DNA of 33,920 nucleotides. It comes from Bacillus pumilus. GTDB taxonomy: Bacteria; Bacillota; Bacilli; Bacillales; Bacillaceae. Shown one piece after another: positions 25,612 to 33,919 of this stretch. The position numbers and the translations under genes are program-made. Every line of letters starts with the position of its first letter. Within the stretch, counting starts at the first letter, position 1. The stretch is taken from contig NZ_NKHG01000050.1 in assembly GCF_002744245.1 (NCBI RefSeq), positions 1 through 33,920 of the forward strand. Reading direction: 5' to 3'. Under the pieces are notes generated by a model. That model was given only the letters and a program-made list of their open reading frames with translations. It did no database searches and was not told where the DNA came from.

Positions 25612-28600
25612 TTGGAAGTGAAGTTTCGCAAAACCGCCGTCTATCGTTTGATGAGTGTTTTGGTGATTGGTACGTTAACGATGACAAGCTTTGGAATGGT
25701 TCAAGCAAAATCGACTTCTACCTCATTTCAGGAGGAAGCCGTTTCCTCTAAGTTAACAAAATCAAAGATTTCATCTAGATTAATGAAGCAGTTTCAACAG
25801 GAAGACAAGGTCACCTTCCTAGTCAAAATGAAGGAACAAACAAACGCACAAAAAGTAGCAAAAGAAGCTTTGTCGAAAGCCAAAAAGCAGAAATTAACAG
25901 CTGCGAAAACGCAGTACACAAAAAGATCGGCTGTTGTTTCTGAGCTGAGAGCAACGTCTGAAAAGACACAACAAGCGCTGCTTGCGTATTTACAAAAGGA
26001 AAAAAAGAACAAGCAAGTGAAGGAGATTCATTCGTACTATATTGTGAATGGTTTAGCTGTTACGGGAACAAAAGAAGTCATGGAAAAGGTTGCTTCCTTT
26101 CCAGAAGTAGATCGAGTGCTGCCGAATGAAACACGTCAAATTCACCGTCCTGTTGATTTAAAGCGTTCCAAGCAGACAAAACAAATCAAAGCAGTGGATG
26201 GAGTCGAATGGAATATCTCTCAAGTTCATGCCCCGGAAGCATGGGGTTTAGGCTATGACGGTACTGGTACAGTCGTTGCAAGTATTGATACCGGTGTGGA
26301 ATGGGATCACCCCGCCTTAAAAGAAAAATACCGCGGATTTGATCCGTCCCGTCCGAATGAACCATCTCATGAATTCAATTGGTATGATGCAACGACAGGG
26401 TCAGAGACACCTTATGATGACTTAGAGCACGGAACTCATGTAACTGGTACGATGGTTGGTTCTGAGCAAGATGGAACGAATCAAATCGGGGTTGCACCAG
26501 GCGCAAAATGGATCGCAGTGAAAGCTTTCTCAGAAGATGGTGGTTCAGATGCTGATCTGTTAGATGCAGGTGAATGGATTTTAGCACCAAAGGATGAGAA
26601 CGGAACCCCTCATCCAGAAAAGACACCAGATGTCGTAAATAATTCTTGGGGCGGTGGGCCTGGTCTTGATGATTGGTATAAAGATGTTGTCAATGCTTGG
26701 AGAGCAGCTGATATCTTTCCAGAGTTTTCAGCTGGTAATACCGATTTATTTAATCCAGGAGGCGAGGGGTCGATTGCAAATCCCGCAAACTACCAAGAAG
26801 CTTTTGCTACGGGCGCAACTGATCAGGACAACAAGTTAGGATCTTTTTCGCTGCAAGGTCCGTCTCCATATGGCGTCATGAAACCAGATATTGCTGCCCC
26901 AGGGGTCAATATTCGTTCATCCATCCCAGGAAAAGGGTATGAAGACGGGTGGAACGGAACTTCGATGGCAGGTCCACATGTCTCAGCAGTTGTTGCTCTA
27001 CTTCGCCAAGTACAATCAGATATTTCAGTTGATGAGATTCAGCAAATTCTCATTGATACAGCGAAGCCGCTGACAGATCAGCAATTCCCAGAATCCCCTA
27101 ACAACGGCTACGGGGCAGGGTTAGTTGATGCAAAAGAGGCGATCATGGCATTAACCGACGGAAGGGGTACGATTGAAGGTCAGGTCACCAAAGAGGGGGA
27201 AGATACAGAGCCGCCTGTTTTTTCACATAAAGGGCCGAATGAAATCTTTGCCTCTACACCAACACCTCTAACGATCACAGCGGAAGACGAAGTAGCTGTG
27301 ACAAATGTCTCCTTGATTTACAAAGTGGATCAAGGTGAATGGGAGACGCTGCAAGCAAGCCGAACAGATGGTAATCATTTAAAAGGAACGTATGTTGTTC
27401 AGCTTCCTGAACTTGAGGGGGAGAACGTCACTTATCGATGGATTGTTAAGGACTTTGGAGAAAATGAAGCGGCATCAGATCCGTATACAATTCCGATTCA
27501 AACATCCGTCACCACTGGTTATACGCAAGATTTTGAAGCATGGCCGAGCGGATGGTTTAGCGGTGGAACAAAAGATCCGTGGCAGTGGGGAAAGCCGTCC
27601 ACAGGTCCGAAACAAGCATTTTCTGGAGAACGTGTCTATGCCACAAATTTAGATGGTTCCTATGAAAATCAAACGGATGCCAATTTATCAATGCCAATGA
27701 TTGCTGTACCAGAGTCGGGGTCCTCCTTTTTACAATATCAATACTGGCATGACCTCGAAGCGAATTATGACTATGTTCATGTATATGTGCAGCCTGAAGG
27801 TGAAGATGCTGTTCAAGTGGTAGCCTACACTGGAAAAACAAATGCATGGATACCAGGTGAAGTCGACTTATCTGCCTATAAAGGACAAAAGGTAAGGATA
27901 ATGTTTCAGCTTAGAACGGATGGCAGTGTCACAAAAGACGGTTTTTATTTAGATCATGTGAAAATAACAGATCAGGCATTGCCTCAGAAAGCAAAGAAAC
28001 AACTTGGCGTCATGAAAAAGTCTACAAAACAAAATAAGAAATCAGTCAGTCCTAAACATGCAAAACCTGCTAAAGTGAAAGAAAAACATGTGCATATGAA
28101 AAAGGAAAAAGGCCAAGATACTCCTTCCATTCAAGCCCTTCCAATGAAGGCACAAATCAGTGTCCTTGAAAGCGGAAAATCAACGTCCACAGATGAAGCG
28201 ACTGGGCGATACCATCTTTCCCATGGAGTGGGAGAATTTACAGTTAAAGCCGAAGCCTATGGCTTTGAATCCCGCACCCAAAAAGTCACCATTTCATCAA
28301 ATGACAAAGCAGAAGCGAATTTCTCCTTACAGCCACTAGAGAAACGAACGATATCAGGCACGGTTGTCAATGAAACAACAGGTGAAAAAGTAAAGGACGC
28401 CACGGTTTATCTTGTAGAGGATGCCAAAATTGAGCCAGTGAAAACAGACGACTCTGGTGAATTTTCTCTAGAAGCATTAAGCGGTGTCTACACAGTCAAA
28501 GTATTTGCGAAAGGATTTAAAGGATATTCATTTACAGCAGATATCACAGAAAAGCCGTTGGAAAAAGCGATCAAACTTGCGCCTTTTATTGGCTTTGCTG

Positions 28601-29922
28601 GTGAGATTGGCTACGATGACGGGACGGCTGAAAATGCGCGGGCTTTCTATGATCCTGGCAATGGCTGGGCTGTCAAATTTTCACTAGAAAAGGGAAAGAA
28701 ACAAGCGCAAGTCACAGGCGGCCTTTTCCGTTTCTGGACATCAGAGTGGCCATCTCCTGGCGGTAATGAATTTGCTGTTGAAGTATATGACGCTTCTGGA
28801 AAGGATGGAGCACCAGGTGAGAAAATCGCAGGGGCTTTAAAAGCGAATGCACTGCGTAACGGTGAGTGGACAAAAGTAGATTTAGAAGATCAAGCAATCA
28901 CTGTAGATGGAGATTTTTATCTTGTCTACATTCAAACGAAAAAGAATACGGAATCTCCGGGGCTTGCAACAGATGAAGATGGGCCAAATGCTGAAAGAAG
29001 CTGGCAGCTGACGAGTGGTGCCTTTTCTCCTTCTCCGAAAGAAGAAGGGAATTATATGATTCGTGCGCTCGTTAACTATGAAGCAGATGTGCCAGAGATT
29101 ACATCTCCAAAGGCAGGAACGATCACAAATAAAGGTGAATTAGAGATTGAAGGTACAGCCTCTCCGGGGCTTGATGTGGCAATCTATCAAAACGATGAAG
29201 AGGTCGCTAAAGTCAAAGCAGATCAGTCGGGCACTTTCAAAGAAAACGTATCTGTTTCAAGTGGAGAGCATGTGTTCACTGCAGCGAATGTCACTGATAA
29301 AGGTGCAACGAAACAATCAAAGCCGGTAAAGATTATCATCGATCAAACAGCACCAACTTTGACCATTGATACACCGAAAAAAGGAGAAAAATCCAATAGA
29401 GAATCGCTCACTGTAGAAGGAAAAGTAGCGGACGATCATCTTGATCAAGTCAAAGTCAATGGGAAGAAGGCTACAGTAAAAGATGGTAAGTATTCCGCAA
29501 GAGTGCTGCTTGAGAACGGGAAGAATACGATAAAAGTGACAGCGAAAGATGTAGCAGGAAACAAAACGACTAGAAAAGTCGATATTGATGTTCAATACGA
29601 GGCACCCGATATTTCTGAGCTGACTCCAAAAGAGGATATGAATCTATCATCAGGAGAATCTGTTAAGATTTCATTTAAAAGTAAGGAAAAACTAGAGGCA
29701 ATCTTTGTCATTCACATGCCGCTGACAAACGCTAGATCAAAGCTTCAAAATACAACAGAGCTGCCGATGCGAGAAGTAGCAAAGGGAACATATGAAGGCT
29801 ACTGGACGGCTACATCTACCGCAAAAGCAAAAGGCGCGGTGATTGAAGTCATTGTGCGAGATGATTATGGAAATGTCACAAGACAAAAGGCTTCAGGAAC
29901 ATTAACCATTAATGAGAAGTAA
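25612..29922 (+). CDS. bpr: Bacillopeptidase F, secreted subtilisin-family serine protease
   Basis: A 1436-residue pre-pro-protease. There is a signal peptide (1-32, cleaved after MVQA), an inhibitor-I9-like propeptide (about 65-170) and an S8 catalytic domain (about 195-510) with aspartate 226 (SIDTGVEWDHP), histidine 273 (HGTHVTGT), oxyanion asparagine 343 and serine 451 (NGTSMAGPH). A long C-terminal part follows: a MAM-like beta domain (about 636-785), a lysine-rich linker (790-838), two CarboxypepD-reg-like modules (843-990), a beta domain (993-1160), two Ig-like modules (1160-1328) and a tail. In B. subtilis the C-terminal part is trimmed after secretion. Start: TTG at 25612, 7 bases after GAGGAGGAGG. 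It is a single-gene unit with terminators on both sides; the same neighbours occur in B. subtilis. Confidence 0.95.
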   Translation: MEVKFRKTAVYRLMSVLVIGTLTMTSFGMVQAKSTSTSFQEEAVSSKLTKSKISSRLMKQFQQEDKVTFLVKMKEQTNAQKVAKEALSKAKKQKLTAAKTQYTKRSAVVSELRATSEKTQQALLAYLQKEKKNKQVKEIHSYYIVNGLAVTGTKEVMEKVASFPEVDRVLPNETRQIHRPVDLKRSKQTKQIKAVDGVEWNISQVHAPEAWGLGYDGTGTVVASIDTGVEWDHPALKEKYRGFDPSRPNEPSHEFNWYDATTGSETPYDDLEHGTHVTGTMVGSEQDGTNQIGVAPGAKWIAVKAFSEDGGSDADLLDAGEWILAPKDENGTPHPEKTPDVVNNSWGGGPGLDDWYKDVVNAWRAADIFPEFSAGNTDLFNPGGEGSIANPANYQEAFATGATDQDNKLGSFSLQGPSPYGVMKPDIAAPGVNIRSSIPGKGYEDGWNGTSMAGPHVSAVVALLRQVQSDISVDEIQQILIDTAKPLTDQQFPESPNNGYGAGLVDAKEAIMALTDGRGTIEGQVTKEGEDTEPPVFSHKGPNEIFASTPTPLTITAEDEVAVTNVSLIYKVDQGEWETLQASRTDGNHLKGTYVVQLPELEGENVTYRWIVKDFGENEAASDPYTIPIQTSVTTGYTQDFEAWPSGWFSGGTKDPWQWGKPSTGPKQAFSGERVYATNLDGSYENQTDANLSMPMIAVPESGSSFLQYQYWHDLEANYDYVHVYVQPEGEDAVQVVAYTGKTNAWIPGEVDLSAYKGQKVRIMFQLRTDGSVTKDGFYLDHVKITDQALPQKAKKQLGVMKKSTKQNKKSVSPKHAKPAKVKEKHVHMKKEKGQDTPSIQALPMKAQISVLESGKSTSTDEATGRYHLSHGVGEFTVKAEAYGFESRTQKVTISSNDKAEANFSLQPLEKRTISGTVVNETTGEKVKDATVYLVEDAKIEPVKTDDSGEFSLEALSGVYTVKVFAKGFKGYSFTADITEKPLEKAIKLAPFIGFAGEIGYDDGTAENARAFYDPGNGWAVKFSLEKGKKQAQVTGGLFRFWTSEWPSPGGNEFAVEVYDASGKDGAPGEKIAGALKANALRNGEWTKVDLEDQAITVDGDFYLVYIQTKKNTESPGLATDEDGPNAERSWQLTSGAFSPSPKEEGNYMIRALVNYEADVPEITSPKAGTITNKGELEIEGTASPGLDVAIYQNDEEVAKVKADQSGTFKENVSVSSGEHVFTAANVTDKGATKQSKPVKIIIDQTAPTLTIDTPKKGEKSNRESLTVEGKVADDHLDQVKVNGKKATVKDGKYSARVLLENGKNTIKVTAKDVAGNKTTRKVDIDVQYEAPDISELTPKEDMNLSSGESVKISFKSKEKLEAIFVIHMPLTNARSKLQNTTELPMREVAKGTYEGYWTATSTAKAKGAVIEVIVRDDYGNVTRQKASGTLTINEK

Positions 29923-29931
29923 TCATCAACA

Positions 29932-29965
29932 AAAGACACGACTCTTTGGAGCGTGTCTTTTTTTA
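29932..29965 (+). terminator. Terminator of bpr
   Basis: AAAGACACG (29932-29940) pairs with CGTGTCTTT (29952-29960) around an 11-base loop, followed by a T-run. Confidence 0.88.
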
Positions 29966-30028
29966 TACCGAGCAATCGTTTAAAAAAACTTGTCCAAGAA
30001 ATCGCTCTCTTTTCCTTCACTCTCATGC

Positions 30029-30035
30029 CTCGACA
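30029..30035 (+). promoter_or_regulatory. Candidate Spo0A box upstream of spoIIGA
   Basis: CTCGACA matches the reverse form of the Spo0A box (TTCGACA) at six of seven positions. It lies about 90 bases before the expected transcription start, where B. subtilis spoIIG has its upstream Spo0A site. A weaker second match (ATTGACA) overlaps the -35 box. Confidence 0.45.
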
Positions 30036-30082
30036 AAAACAATAACAATCCAACAAAAGTTCTCTATCATCCCCAACAAGAA

Positions 30083-30116
30083 TTGACAGACTTCCATCTA
30101 ATGACTGTTTTATACT
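30083..30116 (+). promoter_or_regulatory. spoIIG operon promoter (sigma-A, 22-base spacer)
   Basis: TTGACA (30083-30088) and TATACT (30111-30116) are separated by 22 bases instead of the usual 17. The B. subtilis spoIIG promoter has this same long spacing, which makes it inactive until Spo0A-phosphate repositions sigma-A RNA polymerase. Transcription would start near 30123. Confidence 0.85.
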
Positions 30117-30175
30117 GGTACAAACAAGTGCAAGTACTGCTTTTGATCTTTGTTTTCAGATGAAAGGAGCAGAAG

Positions 30176-31105
30176 GTGGTCATTTATTTAGATGTGATCT
30201 GGTTATTAAACTTTTGTTTTGATCTATTGCTTCTCTTACTCACTGCATTTATTCTCAAACGACAAGTGAAAAAAAGACGATATATGTTAGGAGCTCTGAT
30301 TGGATCGAGCATTGTTCTCTTGCTCTTTACACCATTTGCAATGTTTGTGTCACACCCTTTAGGCAAACTACTCTTTTCTGTCTTAATCGTGCTTGGAACC
30401 TTTGGTTTTCAAAGGTTTCGTTCCTTTTTTCAAAACTTGTTTGCTTTTTACTTTGTCACATTTTTGATGGGAGGAGGCATGATCGGGGTTCATTCGTTTT
30501 TGCAAACAAATACAATCATTCAAGACGGACTGCTTATTTCACAAAATGATGGATTTGGTGATCCCGTTAGCTGGTTTTTCGTTTTAACTGGCTTTCCAGC
30601 CATTTGGCTGTTTTCAAAGAAAAGATTAGGAGAGGTTGGTGCGAAAAAAAGACAGTATGATGAACAAGTGCTTGTGGAGATACACATTGATGGAGAGACC
30701 ATTCGCTTAAATGGACTCGTTGATTCTGGCAATCAGCTGTATGATCCTATGACAAAAACACCTGTCATGATCGTTCAGCTTGATCAGCTAACGTCTATTT
30801 GCGGGGAGCCGTTTTTAGAGCTGATGAAACAGTGCCATCCTGTTGAAGTGATGCAGAAGCTTGATGCTCGGTTTCCACTGCTTGATCGTTTAAGACTTGT
30901 TCCGTATCGTGCCGTCGGTCATGATCATGGTTTTCTACTATGTCTAAAGCCAGATACGGTCGTCATTTATTCAAAAACGCATATCATCCAACCAGCGAAG
31001 TGTTTTGTTGGGATGAGCCTCGGCGGCTTATCAGCAGATCAGGAATTTCAATCCATCATTCATCCAGATATGTTAGACGGGAAAATCATACAAGGGGTGT
31101 CTTAG
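30176..31105 (+). CDS. spoIIGA: Sporulation sigma-E factor processing peptidase SpoIIGA
   Basis: A 309-residue membrane-bound aspartic protease that removes the pro-sequence of sigma-E. It acts in the septal membrane after a signal (SpoIIR) from the forespore. The N-terminal half has five hydrophobic segments (about residues 3-20, 35-57, 62-80, 85-107 and 131-147). The cytoplasmic C-terminal half is a retropepsin-like domain with the catalytic motif LVDSGNQLYDP, aspartate 183. Its length equals B. subtilis SpoIIGA. Start: GTG at 30176 after GAAAGGAGC. It forms the spoIIG operon with sigE. Confidence 0.96.
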   Translation: MVIYLDVIWLLNFCFDLLLLLLTAFILKRQVKKRRYMLGALIGSSIVLLLFTPFAMFVSHPLGKLLFSVLIVLGTFGFQRFRSFFQNLFAFYFVTFLMGGGMIGVHSFLQTNTIIQDGLLISQNDGFGDPVSWFFVLTGFPAIWLFSKKRLGEVGAKKRQYDEQVLVEIHIDGETIRLNGLVDSGNQLYDPMTKTPVMIVQLDQLTSICGEPFLELMKQCHPVEVMQKLDARFPLLDRLRLVPYRAVGHDHGFLLCLKPDTVVIYSKTHIIQPAKCFVGMSLGGLSADQEFQSIIHPDMLDGKIIQGVS

Positions 31106-31164
31106 TTTTTTGGTGATGTCTTTTATCTTACGAGGTCAACTTGACATTTAGAAGGGAGAAGAAG

Positions 31165-31884
31165 ATGAAAAAATTAAAATTTAAACTCACTTACTACTGG
31201 TATAAACTCCTCATGAAGCTAGGTCTAAAGAGTGATGAAATTTATTATATTGGTGGAAGTGAGGCACTGCCGCCTCCTTTATCAAAGGATGAAGAGCAAG
31301 AACTGCTTGTTAAATTACCGAAGGGTGATCAAACAGCAAGGGCGATTCTCATCGAAAGAAACTTGCGATTAGTGGTCTATATCGCAAGGAAATTTGAAAA
31401 CACCGGCATTAATATTGAGGATTTAATTAGTATAGGAACCATTGGACTGATCAAGGCAGTCAACACATTTAATCCGGAAAAAAAGATCAAGCTTGCGACA
31501 TATGCCTCAAGGTGTATTGAAAATGAGATTTTGATGTACCTGCGCCGAAATAATAAAATTCGTTCAGAAGTATCGTTTGATGAGCCGCTCAACATTGATT
31601 GGGACGGGAATGAACTGCTTTTGTCAGATGTACTTGGAACAGACGATGATATTATCACCCGGGATATTGAAGCAAATGTAGATAAAAAATTACTGAAAAA
31701 AGCGCTAGAGCAATTAAATGACCGTGAAAAGCAGATCATGGAACTCAGGTTCGGCTTAGTTGGCGGTGAAGAAAAAACCCAAAAAGATGTCGCTGACATG
31801 TTAGGTATTTCACAGTCCTATATTTCAAGGCTTGAAAAAAGAATTATTAAACGATTACAAAAAGAATTTAATAAAATGGTCTAA
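31165..31884 (+). CDS. sigE: RNA polymerase sigma factor sigma-E (pro-form)
   Basis: A 239-residue sigma-70-type factor, first sigma of the mother cell. It is made as an inactive precursor: residues 1-27 form an amphipathic membrane-binding pro-sequence ([20 protein letters not shown]) cut by SpoIIGA near the DEIYYIGG site. Region 2 lies at about 65-135 ([40 protein letters not shown]) and region 4 at about 185-235, with the helix-turn-helix [23 protein letters not shown]. Start: the ATG at 31165 with AAGGGAG upstream; eight codons of upstream frame are rejected. It is second in the spoIIG operon. Confidence 0.97.
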   Translation: MKKLKFKLTYYWYKLLMKLGLKSDEIYYIGGSEALPPPLSKDEEQELLVKLPKGDQTARAILIERNLRLVVYIARKFENTGINIEDLISIGTIGLIKAVNTFNPEKKIKLATYASRCIENEILMYLRRNNKIRSEVSFDEPLNIDWDGNELLLSDVLGTDDDIITRDIEANVDKKLLKKALEQLNDREKQIMELRFGLVGGEEKTQKDVADMLGISQSYISRLEKRIIKRLQKEFNKMV

Positions 31885-31938
31885 AAAAATTTTTTGAATG
31901 CTTTATCCCTATGCTACCAAAGGGATGACCATTTTTTT
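31874..31938 (+). terminator. Probable terminator between sigE and sigG
   Basis: AAATGGTC (31874-31881, ending at the sigE stop) can pair with GACCATTT (31927-31934), enclosing ATCCCT/AGGGAT (31905-31910 with 31921-31926). A seven-T run follows at 31932-31938. The large bulged shape suggests incomplete termination, so some spoIIG transcripts may continue into sigG. Confidence 0.55.
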
Positions 31939-31961
31939 ACATGTTTCTTGTCATAGCCCGT

Positions 31962-31990
31962 GCATATTTTTCCATCCCAAGGAGATACTG
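31962..31990 (+). promoter_or_regulatory. Sigma-F (sigma-G) type promoter of sigG
   Basis: GCATA (31962-31966), 14 bases, GGAGATACTG (31981-31990). The -10 box fits the forespore consensus GGnnAnAnTR at each fixed position. In B. subtilis sigG (spoIIIG) is first transcribed by sigma-F and then by sigma-G itself. Confidence 0.75.
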
Positions 31991-32026
31991 AACTTTGTAC
32001 AACAGCTCCTGTAGGGAGGGAAAAAA

Positions 32027-32806
32027 GTGTCCAGAAATAAAGTGGAAATCTGCGGAGTCGACACCTCAAAACTGCCTGTACTGAAAAACGAAGAGATGCG
32101 AAAATTGTTCAGACAGCTGCAAGATGAAGGTGACGATACAGCAAGAGAAAAGCTAGTCAATGGCAATTTGAGGTTGGTTTTAAGTGTGATTCAGCGTTTT
32201 AACAACAGAGGCGAGTATGTTGATGATCTCTTCCAAGTAGGCTGTATCGGATTAATGAAATCAATTGATAATTTTGATTTAAGCCACAATGTCAGATTTT
32301 CAACTTATGCGGTCCCTATGATCATAGGAGAAATCCGTCGATACTTGCGTGATAACAACCCGATTCGGGTGTCTCGTTCACTAAGAGATATTGCCTACAA
32401 GGCACTCCAAGTCCGAGAGAGGCTAATAAGTGAGACAAGCAAGGAGCCAACGGCAGAAGACATTGCCAAAGTGCTAGAAGTACCTCATGAGGAAATTGTC
32501 TTTGCCCTAGATGCGATTCAAGATCCTGTTTCTTTGTTTGAACCGATCTATAATGACGGAGGAGATCCGATTTATGTGATGGATCAAATTAGTGATGAAC
32601 GGAACAAAGACACACAATGGGTGGAAGAATTGGCCTTAAAAGAGGGAATGCGCAGATTAAATGATCGAGAAAAAATGATTCTTCGCAAACGCTTCTTCCA
32701 AGGCAAAACACAAATGGAAGTCGCTGAAGAAATCGGGATTTCTCAAGCACAAGTATCAAGGCTTGAAAAAGCCGCCATCAAACAAATGAATAAAAACATT
32801 TTTTAA
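32027..32806 (+). CDS. sigG: RNA polymerase sigma factor sigma-G
   Basis: A 259-residue late forespore sigma factor controlling germination receptors, SASPs and other spore genes. The N-terminal MSRNKVEICGVDTSKLPVL is typical, including the segment that binds the inhibitor proteins Gin/SpoIIAB. Region 2 is at about 45-110 (LRLVLSVIQRF, HNVRFSTYAVPMIIGEIRRY), region 3 at about 125-180 and region 4 has MEVAEEIGISQAQVSRLEKA (about 230-250). The last residues (NKNIF) are one shorter than my recollection of the B. subtilis end. Start: GTG at 32027 after GTAGGGAGGG. Confidence 0.96.
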   Translation: MSRNKVEICGVDTSKLPVLKNEEMRKLFRQLQDEGDDTAREKLVNGNLRLVLSVIQRFNNRGEYVDDLFQVGCIGLMKSIDNFDLSHNVRFSTYAVPMIIGEIRRYLRDNNPIRVSRSLRDIAYKALQVRERLISETSKEPTAEDIAKVLEVPHEEIVFALDAIQDPVSLFEPIYNDGGDPIYVMDQISDERNKDTQWVEELALKEGMRRLNDREKMILRKRFFQGKTQMEVAEEIGISQAQVSRLEKAAIKQMNKNIF

Positions 32807-32835
32807 AGCCGCCACTTCATGTGCGGCTTTTTTCA
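32805..32835 (+). terminator. Terminator of sigG
   Basis: AAAGCCGC (32805-32812, overlapping the sigG stop) pairs with GCGGCTTT (32823-32830) around a 10-base loop; a T-run follows. Confidence 0.88.
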
Positions 32836-32862
32836 TTCTTCTTAGAGAGCACGCCTCTAGTA

Positions 32863-32889
32863 TTGACTCAGTTATTTTTTTCATTTAAT
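32863..32889 (+). promoter_or_regulatory. Possible promoter of the SorC-family regulator
   Basis: TTGACT (32863-32868) and TTTAAT (32884-32889) are good boxes but only 15 bases apart, which is short. The start point would fall near 32896, at the left arm of the inverted repeat that follows. Confidence 0.4.
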
Positions 32890-32896
32890 CTGTTTT

Positions 32897-32927
32897 TAAC
32901 AAATGTTATTTCATATATCATTTGTTA
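32897..32927. promoter_or_regulatory. Inverted repeat, likely operator of the SorC-family regulator
   Basis: TAACAAATG (32897-32905) and its exact complement CATTTGTTA (32919-32927) are 13 bases apart, so the centres of the arms are about two helical turns (22 bp) apart. The repeat lies 32 bases before the regulator start codon and at the predicted transcription start, a classic place for autorepression. There is no T-run. Confidence 0.6.
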
Positions 32928-32958
32928 GGGAAACACATAAGCGGAAAGAAGGGTTATT

Positions 32959-33897
32959 ATGACATTCCATGATGAAAAAAGGCTGCTCATTAAGGTTGCG
33001 CATATGTATTATGAAGAAGGCGCCACCCAATCTAACATTGCAGACGCTGTGGGGGTTAGCCGTTCGCTCATATCGAAGTATTTGGCAAAAGCACGTGAAG
33101 CAGGAATCGTGGAAATCATTATTCATGATGAAGTCAATCAACAATACGGGTCGTTAGAAAGAAAAATAGAGCGAAAATACGGGCTACGAGAAGTCGTATG
33201 TGTTGAATCTCTCAGTCAAGAAGTGACAAAAAGTCGAATCGGAGCTGCGGCTGCGGGTTTTTTATTAAAAGTGATGAAGGATGGACAAGTCATCGGCTTT
33301 TCATCAGGGACAACTTTACATGAAATGGCGAAAGCGCTTACGTCTGTGCAGCACTTTCCATCCGTCACATTTGTTCCGCTTGTCGGAGGGGTCGGGAATG
33401 AAGATGTTGATATCCATGCCAATTATATTATTGCGCGATGTACAGAAGCACTCAAGTCAAAATGTGAGCTTTTACATGTTCCTGTCATGCTTGATACGAA
33501 AGAAGCGAAGGAAGTATTGATTAGACAGCCATCAATAAAAAAAGTCATTGAGCTAGGAGAATCATCAAATATTGCTGTTGTCGGGATTGGCGGGGTTCCG
33601 CAGCATTCAACGATGGTGAAATCTTACATGACAAGCGGCGAGGAGGATATACTCCAGGCGAAGGATGTGGCCGGTGACATTTGTTACAACTTTATTGATC
33701 ATAAAGGAGAAATCTATCCGCATCCATGGAACGACCGGGTGATGGGCATAAGCCCGCAAAAGCTGAAAGAAATTCCGCTTGTCATTGGTGTCGCTGGAGG
33801 AGAAGAAAAAATAGAAGCCATCCGAGCGGTATTAGAGGGTGGATTAATTCATGTATTAATTACGGATGAACGAACTGGAGATGCCTTGTTAAAGTAA
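32959..33897 (+). CDS. SorC/DeoR-type sugar-responsive transcription regulator
   Basis: A 312-residue protein of the SorC family (relatives: B. subtilis DeoR and CggR), which represses sugar or nucleoside catabolism until a sugar phosphate binds. Residues 8-55 are a helix-turn-helix of the family (GATQSNIADAVGVSRSLISK followed by YLAKAREAGIVEIII). Residues 60-312 form the sugar-phosphate-isomerase-like effector domain, with the phosphate-binding GFSSGTTLHEMA near 112-123, VPLVGGVGNED near 138 and VVGIGGVPQ near 198. Start: ATG at 32959 after GAAAGAAGGG. In B. subtilis the ylm genes follow sigG; here this regulator does. It probably controls genes beyond the window edge. The ligand cannot be told from sequence. 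Confidence 0.85.
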   Translation: MTFHDEKRLLIKVAHMYYEEGATQSNIADAVGVSRSLISKYLAKAREAGIVEIIIHDEVNQQYGSLERKIERKYGLREVVCVESLSQEVTKSRIGAAAAGFLLKVMKDGQVIGFSSGTTLHEMAKALTSVQHFPSVTFVPLVGGVGNEDVDIHANYIIARCTEALKSKCELLHVPVMLDTKEAKEVLIRQPSIKKVIELGESSNIAVVGIGGVPQHSTMVKSYMTSGEEDILQAKDVAGDICYNFIDHKGEIYPHPWNDRVMGISPQKLKEIPLVIGVAGGEEKIEAIRAVLEGGLIHVLITDERTGDALLK

Positions 33898-33919
33898 CTA
33901 CCTAATCATATTAGGTAGT
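33897..33919. repeat. Inverted repeat after the SorC-family regulator
   Basis: ACTACCTAA (33897-33905) and TTAGGTAGT (33911-33919) form a perfect 9-bp stem with a five-base loop, beginning at the last base of the stop codon. It is probably a terminator stem, but the T-run, if any, lies past the window end. Confidence 0.5.

Noticed and set aside
25533..25751. A 72-codon frame overlapping the bpr start
   Set aside because: No ribosome site, highly basic composition, and it overlaps bpr by 140 bases in another frame.
29865..30056. A 63-codon minus-strand frame in the bpr-spoIIGA gap
   Set aside because: It crosses the bpr terminator and the upstream Spo0A region and has no ribosome site.
31377..31799. 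A 140-codon open frame antisense to sigE
   Set aside because: Shadow of the sigE frame; serine and phenylalanine rich, no ribosome site and no recognisable domain.
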